A stretch of 64,000 nucleotides of DNA from Paractinoplanes rishiriensis (GCF_016862375.1 NZ_BOMV01000013.1:124001-188000); one strand, 5' to 3'; counted from the stretch's first letter, positions 7,477 through 16,428 are shown. Notes: generated from the letters alone by a model not told the origin. Numbers and translations: made by a program.

Positions 7477-8793
7477 TCAGCCGGCGACGTTGAAGCCGGT
7501 CTTCTTCATGTCGTCGACCGTGGTCTGCTGCATGGTGTCGAGTGCCTTGCTGAACTCGGCCGCGTTCTTGGACTGCGCGGCCTTGGCGAACGCGTCGTTG
7601 TAGCTGGAGTACGCGACGTTCACGTTCGGCCCGTAGGTGAACGCGTTGGTGACCTTCGCGGCCTCGGCGGCGATCGTGTAGAAGTCCGGCTGGTTCTCGA
7701 AGAACGCCGGCGGCTTGGTCAGCGCGGTGGCGGTGGCGTCCACCGACGCGGGGTAGACGTTGGCGGTGCCGGCCAGTGCCTTGAGCGCCTCGGGGTCGGT
7801 GTTCAGCCAGGCCACGAACTTGGCGGCGGCGGCCTTGTTCTTGCTCTGGGTGGTGACGCTGGTGGCCGAGCCGCCCCAGTTGCCGTTCTTGGGCGCCGCG
7901 GCGTCCCACTGCGGCAGCTGGGTGGCCTTCCACTTGCCCTTGGTGCTGGCCGCGTTGCCCTCCAGCACGCCCGGTCCCCAGACCGCGCCGAGCCAGCCCA
8001 CCTGGGTGCCGTCGTTGAGCGCGGCGTTCCACTCCGGGGTGTACATCGGCTTGTTGTCGACCGCGCCCTCGGCGACCAGGCCACCCCAGTAGTCGGCGAC
8101 CTTCTTGGTGTTGGCGTCGTTGATCGCGACCGTCCAGGCGTCGCCCTGCACGCCCCACCAGGACGCGCCGGCCTGCTGCGAGAGACCGGCGAACCAGCCC
8201 GCGTCGGCGGCCGAGAAGGTGCCGAGGAACTGCTTCTTGTTCGCTGCGTTGATCTTGCGCGCGGCCGCCGCGTACTCGTCCCAGGTCTTCGGCGCCTGGA
8301 TGCCCAGCTTCTCGAAGACGTCGGAGCGGTAGAAGAACATCATCGGGCCGGTGTCCTGCGGCACGCCGTAGACGGCCTCGGAGCCGAGGGTCACCGAGTT
8401 CCAGGCCGACTCGGGGAACTTCGCCTTGACGTCGCCGACCTCCTTGGCGATGTCCGCGATCGCGTCGGCCGAGACCAGGGTGGGGATCTTCTGGTACTCG
8501 GCCTGCATGACGTCGGGGGCGCCGCTGCCGGCCTTGATCGCGGTGAGCAGCTTGGTGACCGCCGGGTCGCCGCCGTCCTGCTTGTTGACGGTGACCTTGA
8601 TGTCGGGGTTCTTCGCGTTCCAGCCCTCGACGACCTTGTCCATGTTCGGGGCCCAGGTCCAGTAGGTGAGCTCGACCTTCTCGCCCGGCTTGGGCGCGGT
8701 GTCGCCGCCCTTGTCGTCGGAGCTGCTGCACGCGGTGGTCAACATGAGAGCTGCGGCCAGCACACCGGCCAGCGGCAGAGTTATCTTCTTCAT
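7477..8793 (-). CDS. Extracellular sugar-binding lipoprotein
   Basis: A 438-residue family 1 solute-binding protein. The lipobox LTTAC puts the lipidated cysteine at C22. Mature features include VELTYWTWAPNMDKVVEGW, DVMQAEYQKIP and MMFFYRSDVFEKLGI, typical of oligosaccharide-binding proteins. The ATG at 8793 is preceded by GAGGAGG; the frame stays open farther upstream but only this start gives a signal peptide. It is the first gene of the galactan operon, under the LacI-type operators at 8873 and 8963. The ligand is probably galacto-oligosaccharides made by the GH53 enzyme (inference). Confidence 0.93.
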   Translation of the reverse strand: MKKITLPLAGVLAAALMLTTACSSSDDKGGDTAPKPGEKVELTYWTWAPNMDKVVEGWNAKNPDIKVTVNKQDGGDPAVTKLLTAIKAGSGAPDVMQAEYQKIPTLVSADAIADIAKEVGDVKAKFPESAWNSVTLGSEAVYGVPQDTGPMMFFYRSDVFEKLGIQAPKTWDEYAAAARKINAANKKQFLGTFSAADAGWFAGLSQQAGASWWGVQGDAWTVAINDANTKKVADYWGGLVAEGAVDNKPMYTPEWNAALNDGTQVGWLGAVWGPGVLEGNAASTKGKWKATQLPQWDAAAPKNGNWGGSATSVTTQSKNKAAAAKFVAWLNTDPEALKALAGTANVYPASVDATATALTKPPAFFENQPDFYTIAAEAAKVTNAFTYGPNVNVAYSSYNDAFAKAAQSKNAAEFSKALDTMQQTTVDDMKKTGFNVAG

Positions 8794-8872
8794 CGATCCT
8801 CCTCGATCGGCCAGCCACGGGGAGCGCGGCCTGGGTCGCTGCCGGGGGAGACGTGCGTCACCGAACAGGACC

Positions 8873-8886
8873 TGTGACCGGTTACA
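8873..8886. promoter_or_regulatory. LacI-type operator, copy 1 (importer side)
   Basis: TGTGACCGGTTACA is a near-perfect palindrome centred on the CCGG typical of LacI-family sites. It lies 80 bp upstream of the binding-protein ATG. A TTGACA-like -35 reads on the minus strand at 8907-8912, so the operator would overlap the -10 region and block transcription. Confidence 0.8.
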
Positions 8887-8962
8887 GTGCTGCTCGGCAC
8901 CACGGTTGTCAAGTCCTTGCGTCGTGCCGGTTAAGACGATGTATCGTGCGGAGCCAGATCGA

Positions 8963-8976
8963 TGTGACCGGTTACA
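8963..8976. promoter_or_regulatory. LacI-type operator, copy 2 (GH35-GalT side)
   Basis: An identical 14-mer, 90 bp centre to centre from copy 1 and 26 bp before the GTG of the GH35-GalT gene. The pair places both divergent transcripts under one regulator and could allow looping. Confidence 0.8.
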
Positions 8977-9002
8977 GTCCTTGTTTCCTGTGAGGAGCGC
9001 CA

Positions 9003-12000
9003 GTGCCCACCGACCCGCTACTCGTCCGGCACCATCCCTGGGCCGAGCCACCGCGCCGGCCACGGATGAGCAACGACGAGGACGTGCGTCCGGGCGTCGA
9101 GCTGACCAGCCGCTACCTGATCCGCGACGGCGTGCCCGTCATCCCGGTGTCCGGCGAGATCCACTACAGCCGGGTCCCGCGCGCCCGGTGGCGGCAGCGG
9201 CTGCGCCAGATGCGGGCCGGCGGCATCACGGTCGCCGCCACCTACGTCTTCTGGTTGCACCACGTCGAACGCCGCGGCGAGCCCCGCTTCGACGGCAATC
9301 TGGACGTGGCCGCGTTCGTCGACCTGGCCGTGGCCGAGGGTCTCGACGTGGTGCTGCGGATCGGGCCGTGGTGCCACGGCGAGACCCGCAACGGTGGCTT
9401 CCCGGACTGGGTGCAGCAGGCCCCGGTCGCGCACCGCACCGACGACCCGGCGTACCTGGACCTGGTGCGCGAGTACTTCGGTCAGCTCGCGGCGGCGCTC
9501 GGCGGCCGCTGCGGCCCGGACGGCCCGGTACTCGGCATCCAGCTGGAGAACGAGCTGTACGACCAGCCGGGCCACCTCGTCACGCTCAAGCGGCTGGTCC
9601 GCGAGGCCGGGATGTCCGCGCCGCTGTGGACCGCGACCGCGTGGGGCGGCGCCGACCTGCCGGCCGAGGACGTGCTGCCGCTGTACGGCGGGTACGGCGA
9701 CGGCTTCTGGGTGGACGCCGACGCGCCCTGGGACCCGACGTTCCGGGACCACTACTTCTTCTCCCACGTCTGGGACGACCCGGGCATCGGGTTCGACGTG
9801 CGACGCCTCCAGCTGCAGGTGTCCAGCGCCGACCGGGCGCACCCGCGTACCCCCAATGCTCTTTTCCCCGCCGCCACCTGCGAGCTGGGCGGCGGCATGG
9901 CCACCGCCTACCACCGCCGGCCGCGCCCCGCGGCGCGGGACATCGCCACCATCGCGCATTGCAAGATCGGTAACGGGTCGGCCTGGCAGGGCTATTACAT
10001 GTACGCGGGCGGCACCAACCCGCCCGGCGAACGCGGTCTCCAGGAGTCGCACGCCACCGGCTATCCGAACGACATGCCCCGGCTCGGGTACGACTTCCAC
10101 GCCCCGATCGGCGAGGCCGGTGTGCTGTCGGCCGGCCACGCCGAACTGCGCCGGCAGCACGCGTTCCTGGCCGCGTTCGGCGGCACCCTGGCCGAGATGC
10201 CGTCCAGCCTGCCCGAGGTGCGCCCGGCCGGCGTGGAGGACTCGCAGACCCTGCGCTGGGCGCTGCGCAGCGACGGGACCAGCGGTTTCCTCTTCGTGGC
10301 CTGGCATCAGCCGCACGTGCCGCTGTCCACCTACCGGGGCGCCCAGTTCTGCGTCTCGCTCCCGGCCGGCGAGATCGTGCTGCCCGCCGAGCCGGTCGAC
10401 ATCCCGCCGGGCACGCTGGCCCGCTGGCCGCTCGCGCTGACCGCCGGCGGCGTGCGGCTGGACTGGGCCACCGCGTCCGCGCTCACCCTGCTGCCCGCAT
10501 CATCCGGATCTTGGCCGGTGCCCACGCTCGTGCTGGTCGCCGAGGCCGGTATCGCAGCCACCTACTCGGTCGGCGGTTCCGCCGCCACCGTCGAGCCGGG
10601 CCTGTCGCCGGTCCGGCTCCGGGCCGACGGCGGCGAGCTGGACCTGCTGGTCCTGCCCGCCGCCGTCGCCGACCGGATCTGGGTGTGCGAGGACGGCCCG
10701 GCCCGGCGCCTGCTGCTGTCCGGGGCGTCACTCAGCTGGGGCGCGGACGGCCGGATCGAGGCCGACGGGGAGGTCGAGGTCTACGACGCCGGCGTCTTTG
10801 CGCCGCTACCGCTGGACGCCTATCCCGCCGCCGCTGCTGCCTCCGCCGCCGCCGATGACGTGACGCTCTCGCCGGCGCTGGTGCGTGCCGCCGGTGCGGC
10901 GGTGCCGGTGGCCTACGGCAAGTTCGACGGCCGGCAGTCGGCGCCGTCGCCGGAGACCTTCGACGAGCTCGCGGCGGTCTATCGGGTGCCGGTGCCGGAC
11001 TGGGCCGCGGCCGACGCCTACCTGCACATCCGCTGGGCCGGCGACGTCGGCCAGCTGCGGGTCGGCGGGCGGGTGGTGACCGACCGGTTCTGGGACGGCT
11101 CGGAGTGGATCGTCTCGCTGCGGGACGCCGGTTTCCGTCCCGGCGCCGAGGTCACGCTGCACCTGTTGCCGCTGGCCGCGGGCTCGCCGGTGGCGCTGCC
11201 GCAGGACGCCCGCGACCGCCTGGCGGCGGCCGACGGCCAGCTTCTGGCGATCGACACGCTGCGGGTGGTCCGGCGCCGGCTCCGCCGGGAGCCTCATGCC
11301 GTACGCCGCCAGTCCCGCCGGATGGCCGACGGGCGCGAGATCATCTACTTCGACGACACGCGACCCTTCGCCGACCGGACCGCGACCGACACCCGGCCGT
11401 TGCCGCCCGCCGCGGCCGACCCGCAGATGCGGTACGACCCGCTGACCGGCGAGTGGATCGCGATCGCGGCCCACCGCAACGACCGCACCTTCCTGCCGGC
11501 GGCCGACCAGGACCCGCTGGCGCCCACCGTCCCCGGCGGTTTCCCCACCGAGATCGCCGAGGCCTCGTACGACGTCGTGGTCTTCGAGAACCGCTTCCCG
11601 TCGTTCTCGCCCCGCGTGTCCGGACCGCTCGACCTGATCGACGGCGAGGACCTGTGGCCGGTACGCCCGGCGGCCGGCCGCACCGAGGTGGTGTGCTTCT
11701 CGTCGGCCGCCACCGGCTCGTTCGGGACCCTGACCCCACACCGCGCGCGCACCGTGATCGAGGCCTGGGCCGACCGGACCGCCGAACTGGGCAGCGATCC
11801 CGCGGTCGAGTACGTCTTCGTGTTCGAGAACCGGGGCCGCGAGATCGGGGTGACGCTGCCGCACCCGCACGGCCAGATCTACGCGTTCCCGTTCCTGCCG
11901 CCGAAGGCCGCCCGGATGCTGGCGATGGCTCAGGCGCACCGCACCGGCACCGGCCGCAACCTGTTCCAGGACGTGCTGGACGCCGAGGTCCGCTCCGGCC

Positions 12001-12395
12001 GCCGGATTGTGGCGACCTCCGAACACTGGACCGCGTACGTGCCGGCGGCCGCGCGCTGGCCGGTCGAGGTGCACCTGGCCCCGAACCGCGACGTCCCGGA
12101 CCTGCCGGCCCTGACCGCGCCGGAACGCGACGACCTGGCGCTGATCTATCTGGACGTCCTGCAGCGCCTGGACCGCTATTACCCCGGGGTCGACCGGTTG
12201 CCGTACATCTCCGGGGTTTTCCAGGCGCCCGCCCGCACCCACCGCGACCTGTTCCGCCTGCATCTGCAGGTGTTCTCGGTCCTGCGCGCTCCGGCCAAGC
12301 TGAAGTACCTGGCCGGCGTCGAATCGGCGATGGGTTCGTGGATCAGCGACACCACACCGGAACGGGTGGCGGAGCGGCTACGGGAATTGGGCTGA
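9003..12395 (+). CDS. GH35 beta-galactosidase fused to galactose-1-phosphate uridylyltransferase
   Basis: One uninterrupted 1130-codon frame covers two enzymes. Residues 1-~765 are a cytoplasmic (no signal peptide) GH35 beta-galactosidase: IPVSGEIHYSR, acid/base E184 in LENELYD, probable nucleophile E294 in TCELGGG, and C-terminal jelly-roll domains. Residues 774-1130 are a full-length GalT with the active-site HPHGQ motif (H954-P-H956-G-Q958; H956 is the uridylylated residue by family rule), plus MRYDPLTGEWIAIA and VFENRFPSF. The GTG at 9003 has GAGGAG six bases upstream. The start-like codon at 11322 (MADGREII) has no ribosome site, so a fusion rather than two genes is favoured. Galactokinase, the step between the two activities, is not in the window. 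The frame is followed by a strong terminator. Confidence 0.88.
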   Translation: MPTDPLLVRHHPWAEPPRRPRMSNDEDVRPGVELTSRYLIRDGVPVIPVSGEIHYSRVPRARWRQRLRQMRAGGITVAATYVFWLHHVERRGEPRFDGNLDVAAFVDLAVAEGLDVVLRIGPWCHGETRNGGFPDWVQQAPVAHRTDDPAYLDLVREYFGQLAAALGGRCGPDGPVLGIQLENELYDQPGHLVTLKRLVREAGMSAPLWTATAWGGADLPAEDVLPLYGGYGDGFWVDADAPWDPTFRDHYFFSHVWDDPGIGFDVRRLQLQVSSADRAHPRTPNALFPAATCELGGGMATAYHRRPRPAARDIATIAHCKIGNGSAWQGYYMYAGGTNPPGERGLQESHATGYPNDMPRLGYDFHAPIGEAGVLSAGHAELRRQHAFLAAFGGTLAEMPSSLPEVRPAGVEDSQTLRWALRSDGTSGFLFVAWHQPHVPLSTYRGAQFCVSLPAGEIVLPAEPVDIPPGTLARWPLALTAGGVRLDWATASALTLLPASSGSWPVPTLVLVAEAGIAATYSVGGSAATVEPGLSPVRLRADGGELDLLVLPAAVADRIWVCEDGPARRLLLSGASLSWGADGRIEADGEVEVYDAGVFAPLPLDAYPAAAAASAAADDVTLSPALVRAAGAAVPVAYGKFDGRQSAPSPETFDELAAVYRVPVPDWAAADAYLHIRWAGDVGQLRVGGRVVTDRFWDGSEWIVSLRDAGFRPGAEVTLHLLPLAAGSPVALPQDARDRLAAADGQLLAIDTLRVVRRRLRREPHAVRRQSRRMADGREIIYFDDTRPFADRTATDTRPLPPAAADPQMRYDPLTGEWIAIAAHRNDRTFLPAADQDPLAPTVPGGFPTEIAEASYDVVVFENRFPSFSPRVSGPLDLIDGEDLWPVRPAAGRTEVVCFSSAATGSFGTLTPHRARTVIEAWADRTAELGSDPAVEYVFVFENRGREIGVTLPHPHGQIYAFPFLPPKAARMLAMAQAHRTGTGRNLFQDVLDAEVRSGRRIVATSEHWTAYVPAAARWPVEVHLAPNRDVPDLPALTAPERDDLALIYLDVLQRLDRYYPGVDRLPYISGVFQAPARTHRDLFRLHLQVFSVLRAPAKLKYLAGVESAMGSWISDTTPERVAERLRELG

Positions 12396-12409
12396 GCAGA
12401 TCGGCGAGG

Positions 12410-12454
12410 CCGGGATGGGGTGGCTGCGGGAGCCACGCCGCCACCCCATCCCGG
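12410..12454 (+). terminator. Intrinsic terminator of the GH35-GalT gene
   Basis: A perfect 15-bp stem (CCGGGATGGGGTGGC / GCCACCCCATCCCGG) with a 15-nt loop, followed by TTTT, 15 bp after the stop codon. Confidence 0.92.
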
Positions 12455-12655
12455 TTTTCTCCCGTCGCATGGCATTAAGCCACCGATTTGCTAAGGCGCA
12501 TTTAAAGATGTGCCTCATCTCCCGGCTCCAAATCATTCTCCCCAAATTCATACCCGTCAATAATTTCGGTTTGCAGGTTTGTTGCACGCCGCCGGGTTGG
12601 CCACAGGCAGACGACCGGTCCGCCGCGCGGGCCGGATCTTGCGGGACAATGGGTC
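12455..12655. other. AT-rich noncoding leader upstream of the AbiEii-like pair
   Basis: Bases ~12470-12595 are visibly richer in A/T than anything else nearby (GCATTTAAAGAT, CCAAATCATT, CAATAATTTCGG). No plausible reading frame was seen. A GACAAT hexamer at 12645-12650 lies 5 nt before the next ATG and is a candidate -10. Low GC next to a toxin-like gene is compatible with horizontal acquisition. Confidence 0.5.
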
Positions 12656-12988
12656 ATGGAGCCGACCGTGCGGCTGCCGTCCCGCTTGCTCGGGGCGGAG
12701 AAGCGCATCCCCAACGACCTTGCCATGCTCAACGGCCCTGCCGAGGGCGTGGTCCACCTGCCGAACAGACTCTGCTGGTCGGGCCTGAACGTCTTCGACG
12801 TGACCGACCCCGACGACCGCCTGACGCTGTACACCACCCTGCTGGACTGTGGTCAGCTACCGGATGTCATCGAATACATGCACGCCGACTACCTCTGCCA
12901 GGATTGGCCGAGGATCCGGCGGTTGACGTCCCGGCGGCTTATCGCCATCTGGGAGTCGCGCCTGCCGGAACTGGCCGCCACCCGCTGA
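12656..12988 (+). CDS. Small protein preceding AbiEii-like nucleotidyltransferase (possible antitoxin partner)
   Basis: A 110-residue protein, soluble and without a signal peptide; it begins MEPTVRLPSRLLGAEKR. The middle (LCWSGLNVFDVTDPDDRLTLYTTLL) and basic C-terminal helices (WPRIRRLTSRRLIAIWESRL) do not match a domain I can name. Its stop is 2 bp before the GTG of the nucleotidyltransferase, so the two are almost certainly co-translated. No Shine-Dalgarno is visible; GACAAT 5 nt upstream suggests a leaderless message. By position it could be the antitoxin/regulator of an AbiE-like pair, but no helix-turn-helix is evident. Confidence 0.7.
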   Translation: MEPTVRLPSRLLGAEKRIPNDLAMLNGPAEGVVHLPNRLCWSGLNVFDVTDPDDRLTLYTTLLDCGQLPDVIEYMHADYLCQDWPRIRRLTSRRLIAIWESRLPELAATR

Positions 12989-12990
12989 CT

Positions 12991-13722
12991 GTGGAAGATC
13001 TGCACAGAAAGCTTCTCAATATCGGCTTCGACGCCGGCAGCGATCTCGGCCTGGTTCTCGCCGGCGGCTATGCACTCACCGCCCACGAGTTGCTCAAGCG
13101 GTCGTCCCGCGACATCGACTTCGCCACCGCGACGCAGTTGCCGATGTCGGTGGTCATCTTCCGGCTGGCGCAGGCCTACCGGAACGCGGGCTACCGGGTC
13201 GTCATCCTCGAGTCCACGCAGCGCATGGCCCGGCTGAACGTGACGACGCCCGATGCGGAGTGTGAGGTCGACATCCTCAAGGAGGCCATCGGTCCGCCGG
13301 CGATGCTGCAGATCGGACCGGTCCTGGCTTTCGAGGACGCCGTCGGGTTGAAGATGCGGGCGCTCCATGAGCGTGCCGCTCATCGCGACTTCATCGACGT
13401 GCGCGCCGCGTCGGCGCGGCTGAGCCATCGTGACCTGGAGGCATGTTGCGCCCGGCACACACCGGGATTCTCGCTCGCGGATCTCGCCGACCGGCTTGGG
13501 GCGGTCACCGGGCGCCGGCGGTGGGAGTTCTTCACCTACGGCCTCGATGACGACGACATCGACGCCCTGATCCGGTGGGCGATCGAATGGGAGACCGACA
13601 TTCGTTTGCGCCTGGCGGCCGGCGAAACCGGCCCCGAGCGTGCGGGTGGACGACTACTGGGACGGCTATCTCGATCGACCGTGAAAACGCCGCTTATCCA
13701 TTGGGGACGGATTCAAACCTGA
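12991..13722 (+). CDS. AbiEii/AbiGii-type nucleotidyltransferase (toxin-like)
   Basis: 243 residues, GTG start 2 bp after the upstream gene. The polymerase-beta nucleotidyltransferase signature is present: LAGGYALTAHEL (GG motif), RSSRDIDFAT with the metal-binding pair D41 and D43, and a third acidic strand in CEVDIL. AbiEii proteins are bacteriostatic toxins of type IV toxin-antitoxin/abortive-infection pairs. Related enzymes add nucleotides to tRNA, but the substrate here cannot be told. The frame continues open upstream to 12415; that part overlaps the 110-residue gene and is not used. The C-terminal ~40 residues are low in similarity to the core and may be a tail. Confidence 0.82.
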   Translation: MEDLHRKLLNIGFDAGSDLGLVLAGGYALTAHELLKRSSRDIDFATATQLPMSVVIFRLAQAYRNAGYRVVILESTQRMARLNVTTPDAECEVDILKEAIGPPAMLQIGPVLAFEDAVGLKMRALHERAAHRDFIDVRAASARLSHRDLEACCARHTPGFSLADLADRLGAVTGRRRWEFFTYGLDDDDIDALIRWAIEWETDIRLRLAAGETGPERAGGRLLGRLSRSTVKTPLIHWGRIQT

Positions 13723-13839
13723 GATTTGTCATGAGAATCTGCGCCTGTTCGGGGTCGAGCGGGTGACTGGACACACTTCAAGAAACCTCTTCCGGACAGC
13801 AGTGTTGAAGGCACACGAGCTGACCGGGAGGGGCGGGAG

Positions 13840-16428
13840 ATGGACGAGCGTTACGACACGTACTGCGCGGTTGATCCGCTCTTCTACGACTCGCTGACCA
13901 ACACCAAGGCGCCGGCCGTGGCGTTTCTCGCCGGGCGTGAACTGCCCGCCGGGTGGGAGCGGGCGGCCAAGGACGACTGGCTGATCTGCGCGCCGGACGG
14001 GGACTCGCTGCCGGCTCAGGGGTGGAAGGTGCACGTGTCGGCGCGGCTGGACAACGCGGAGCGGGTGCTCGGTGTGGTCTGGGACTACTGCTTGGGGCAC
14101 CGGATCGCGTTCAAGTACCTGCGGGCGCCGCAGATGCTGCTCATGCGCAACGCCAAGTATGCGGCCCGGGGCGCCAGCGGGAAGTTCATCACGGTCTACC
14201 CGCATGACGACGCCGAACTCGAGCGGATCTGCGCCGAGTTGAGCGAACTGCTCGACGGGGAGATCGGGCCGACGATCCTGTCCGATCTGCGGTACGGGCC
14301 GGGGCCGGTGCACGTGCGCTACGGCGGCTTCGCGGCGCGCTACTGCATGTCCGACGACGGGCAGGTCGTCCCCGCGATCGCCAACGCGCAGGGCACCCTC
14401 GTACCCGATCACCGGGACCCGGTCTTCCACCTGCCGGACTGGGTGGAGCTGCCCGAGTTCCTGGCGCCGCACCTCGCGGCCCGCAATGCGGTCAGCACGA
14501 CGCAGATCCCGTACGCGATCAGCAGCGTTCTGCATTTCTCCAACGGCGGGGGCCTCTACACCGGCACCGACACGCGCACCGGCGCGGCCGTCGTGCTCAA
14601 GGAGGGGCGGCCGCATGCCGGCCTCGACGCGACCGGTGCCGACGCGATCACCCGGCTGCGGCGCGAGCACGAGATGCTGACCGCGCTGGCCGGGGTGCCG
14701 CAGGTGGTCCGGGCGCACGACCTGTTCGCGCTGGGTGAGCACGAGTTCCTGGTGCTGGAGAAGGTGGATGGCAAGCCGCTGAACCGCGAGCTGGTGCAGC
14801 GCTACCCGCTGACCCGGCCCGGCGCGACCGAAGCCGAACTGGCCGCGTTCACCGGCTGGGCCATGCACGTCCTCGACCAGGTGGAGCGGGCCGTGCGGGC
14901 CATCCATGAACGCGGAATCGTGTACGGCGACCTGCACCTGTTCAACATCCTGGTGGACGACGACGACCGGATCACGCTGATCGACTTCGAGGTGGCCCGT
15001 CCGGTGGGCGCGCCCGGTCCGCCGGCGCTGCGCAACCAGGCGTTCGCCGCGCCCCGCGACCGGACCGGCTTCGCCGTGGACGAGTACGCCCTGGCCTGCC
15101 TGCGGCTCGCGCTGTTCCTGCCGCTGACCGCCATGTTGCGGCTCGCGCCGGGCAAGGCCGACCACCTCGCGGAGATCATCGCGGCGCGTTTCCCGGTTCC
15201 CGACGACTATTTGACCGATGCCGTACGGGTCATCCGCGGCGAAGACCCGGCCGCGCCCCTGACCGCCGACCGCACCGCGCTGTCGGCCGGCATCCTGGCC
15301 AGCGCCACCCCGTCGCGGGACGACCGGCTCTTCCCCGGCGACATCGAGCAGTTCCGCAGCGGCGGCCTCGGTTTCGCGTACGGCGCGGCCGGCGTGCTCT
15401 GGGCGCTCCGGACGGCCGGTGCCGGCAGCTTCCCGGACCACGAGCAGTGGCTCGCCGACCGGGTGCGACAACCCGCGTCCGGCAGCCGGCTCGGCTTCTA
15501 CGACGGCCTGCACGGGATCGCGTACGCCCTGCACGAACTGGGCCGCCGCGACGAGGCGCTCGCCCTGCTCGAGATCTGCCTCGACCAGCCCTGGCGGCAC
15601 CTGTCGCTGGACCTCGCGAGCGGCCTGGCCGGCGTCGGCCTGTCGCTGACCCACCTGGGCCGCGCGACCGGCGAGCCGCGGGTGATCGCGGCCGCCGACG
15701 AGGTGACCAGCCTGCTCGCCGACCGGCTCGGCCAGGCTGCGCCGGCCACCAGCGCGGGGCTCCATCGGGGCGCGAGCGGTCCCGCTCTGCTTTTCCTGCA
15801 CCGGTACGAGGAGACCGGCGACCCGGCCATGCTGGAGCTCGCGGCCGGCGCGCTGCGGCGCGACCTGCGGCACTGCGTGCTCCGCGAGGACGGCGGCCTG
15901 TACGTCGACGAGGGCTGGCGGCACATGCCCTACCTGGCGCACGGCAGCGTGGGCATCGGCATCGTGCTGGACCGCTACCTGCGGCACGCCCCGGACCACG
16001 AGTTCGGCGACGAGTTCGGCGACGAGTTCCGCGACGCCGCGACCGCGGTCCGCAAGGTGGCCGCCTCGCCGTTCTACGCCCAGTCCGGCATGTTCGCCGG
16101 CCGGGCCGGGATCATCGCGTACCTGGCCACCCGGGTCGCCGGCGGGCTGGAGGACGACGGCGAGCTGTCCCGGCAGGCCGATGCCCTGTCCTGGCACGTG
16201 CTGCCGTACCGCGACCGTCTCGCCTTCCCCGGCGACCAGCTGCTGCGGCTCAGCATGGATCTGGCCACCGGAACGGCGGGCGCGCTGCTCGCCCTGGCCA
16301 TGGCCGGCGATCCGTCGATCGGCCTGCCGTTCCACACCCCGGCGTTATCGCCGGCCACAGACTTCCGGCGCGCGGAAGAACCATCCACCAAGTTGCACCA
16401 TCAGGAGAGAGAAGGAGTACAGCCATGA
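13840..16428 (+). CDS. ramC: Class III lanthionine synthetase (LanKC/RamC type)
   Basis: An 862-residue trifunctional enzyme that phosphorylates Ser/Thr of the precursor peptide, eliminates the phosphate and closes thioether rings. Residues 1-~210 are the lyase-like domain. Residues ~225-~500 form a Ser/Thr-kinase-like domain with VVLKEGRPH (ATP lysine region), the catalytic loop IVYGDLHLFNIL (D364) and LIDFEVA in the DFG position (D382). Residues ~510-862 are a LanC-like toroid (GFYDGLHGIAYAL, AGLHRGASGPALL) without the Cys-Cys-His zinc ligands, as usual for class III. Its TGA overlaps the precursor ATG (ATGA), so synthesis is translationally coupled. The ribosome site upstream of 13840 is GGAGGGGCGGGAG. 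Confidence 0.95.
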   Translation: MDERYDTYCAVDPLFYDSLTNTKAPAVAFLAGRELPAGWERAAKDDWLICAPDGDSLPAQGWKVHVSARLDNAERVLGVVWDYCLGHRIAFKYLRAPQMLLMRNAKYAARGASGKFITVYPHDDAELERICAELSELLDGEIGPTILSDLRYGPGPVHVRYGGFAARYCMSDDGQVVPAIANAQGTLVPDHRDPVFHLPDWVELPEFLAPHLAARNAVSTTQIPYAISSVLHFSNGGGLYTGTDTRTGAAVVLKEGRPHAGLDATGADAITRLRREHEMLTALAGVPQVVRAHDLFALGEHEFLVLEKVDGKPLNRELVQRYPLTRPGATEAELAAFTGWAMHVLDQVERAVRAIHERGIVYGDLHLFNILVDDDDRITLIDFEVARPVGAPGPPALRNQAFAAPRDRTGFAVDEYALACLRLALFLPLTAMLRLAPGKADHLAEIIAARFPVPDDYLTDAVRVIRGEDPAAPLTADRTALSAGILASATPSRDDRLFPGDIEQFRSGGLGFAYGAAGVLWALRTAGAGSFPDHEQWLADRVRQPASGSRLGFYDGLHGIAYALHELGRRDEALALLEICLDQPWRHLSLDLASGLAGVGLSLTHLGRATGEPRVIAAADEVTSLLADRLGQAAPATSAGLHRGASGPALLFLHRYEETGDPAMLELAAGALRRDLRHCVLREDGGLYVDEGWRHMPYLAHGSVGIGIVLDRYLRHAPDHEFGDEFGDEFRDAATAVRKVAASPFYAQSGMFAGRAGIIAYLATRVAGGLEDDGELSRQADALSWHVLPYRDRLAFPGDQLLRLSMDLATGTAGALLALAMAGDPSIGLPFHTPALSPATDFRRAEEPSTKLHHQEREGVQP

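Noticed and set aside
11322-12395. GalT as a separate gene starting at 11322
   Set aside because: No Shine-Dalgarno or promoter is visible and the upstream frame has no stop, so a fusion is the simpler reading; it stays testable through read evidence.
12415-12990. Upstream extension of the nucleotidyltransferase frame
   Set aside because: It begins inside the GH35-GalT terminator, overlaps the 110-residue gene and is not family-like; the GTG at 12991 fits operon spacing and the family N-terminus.
13729-16335. An 868-codon minus-strand frame opposite the lanthionine synthetase
   Set aside because: A low-complexity shadow of the LanKC gene; no recognised domain and no ribosome site.
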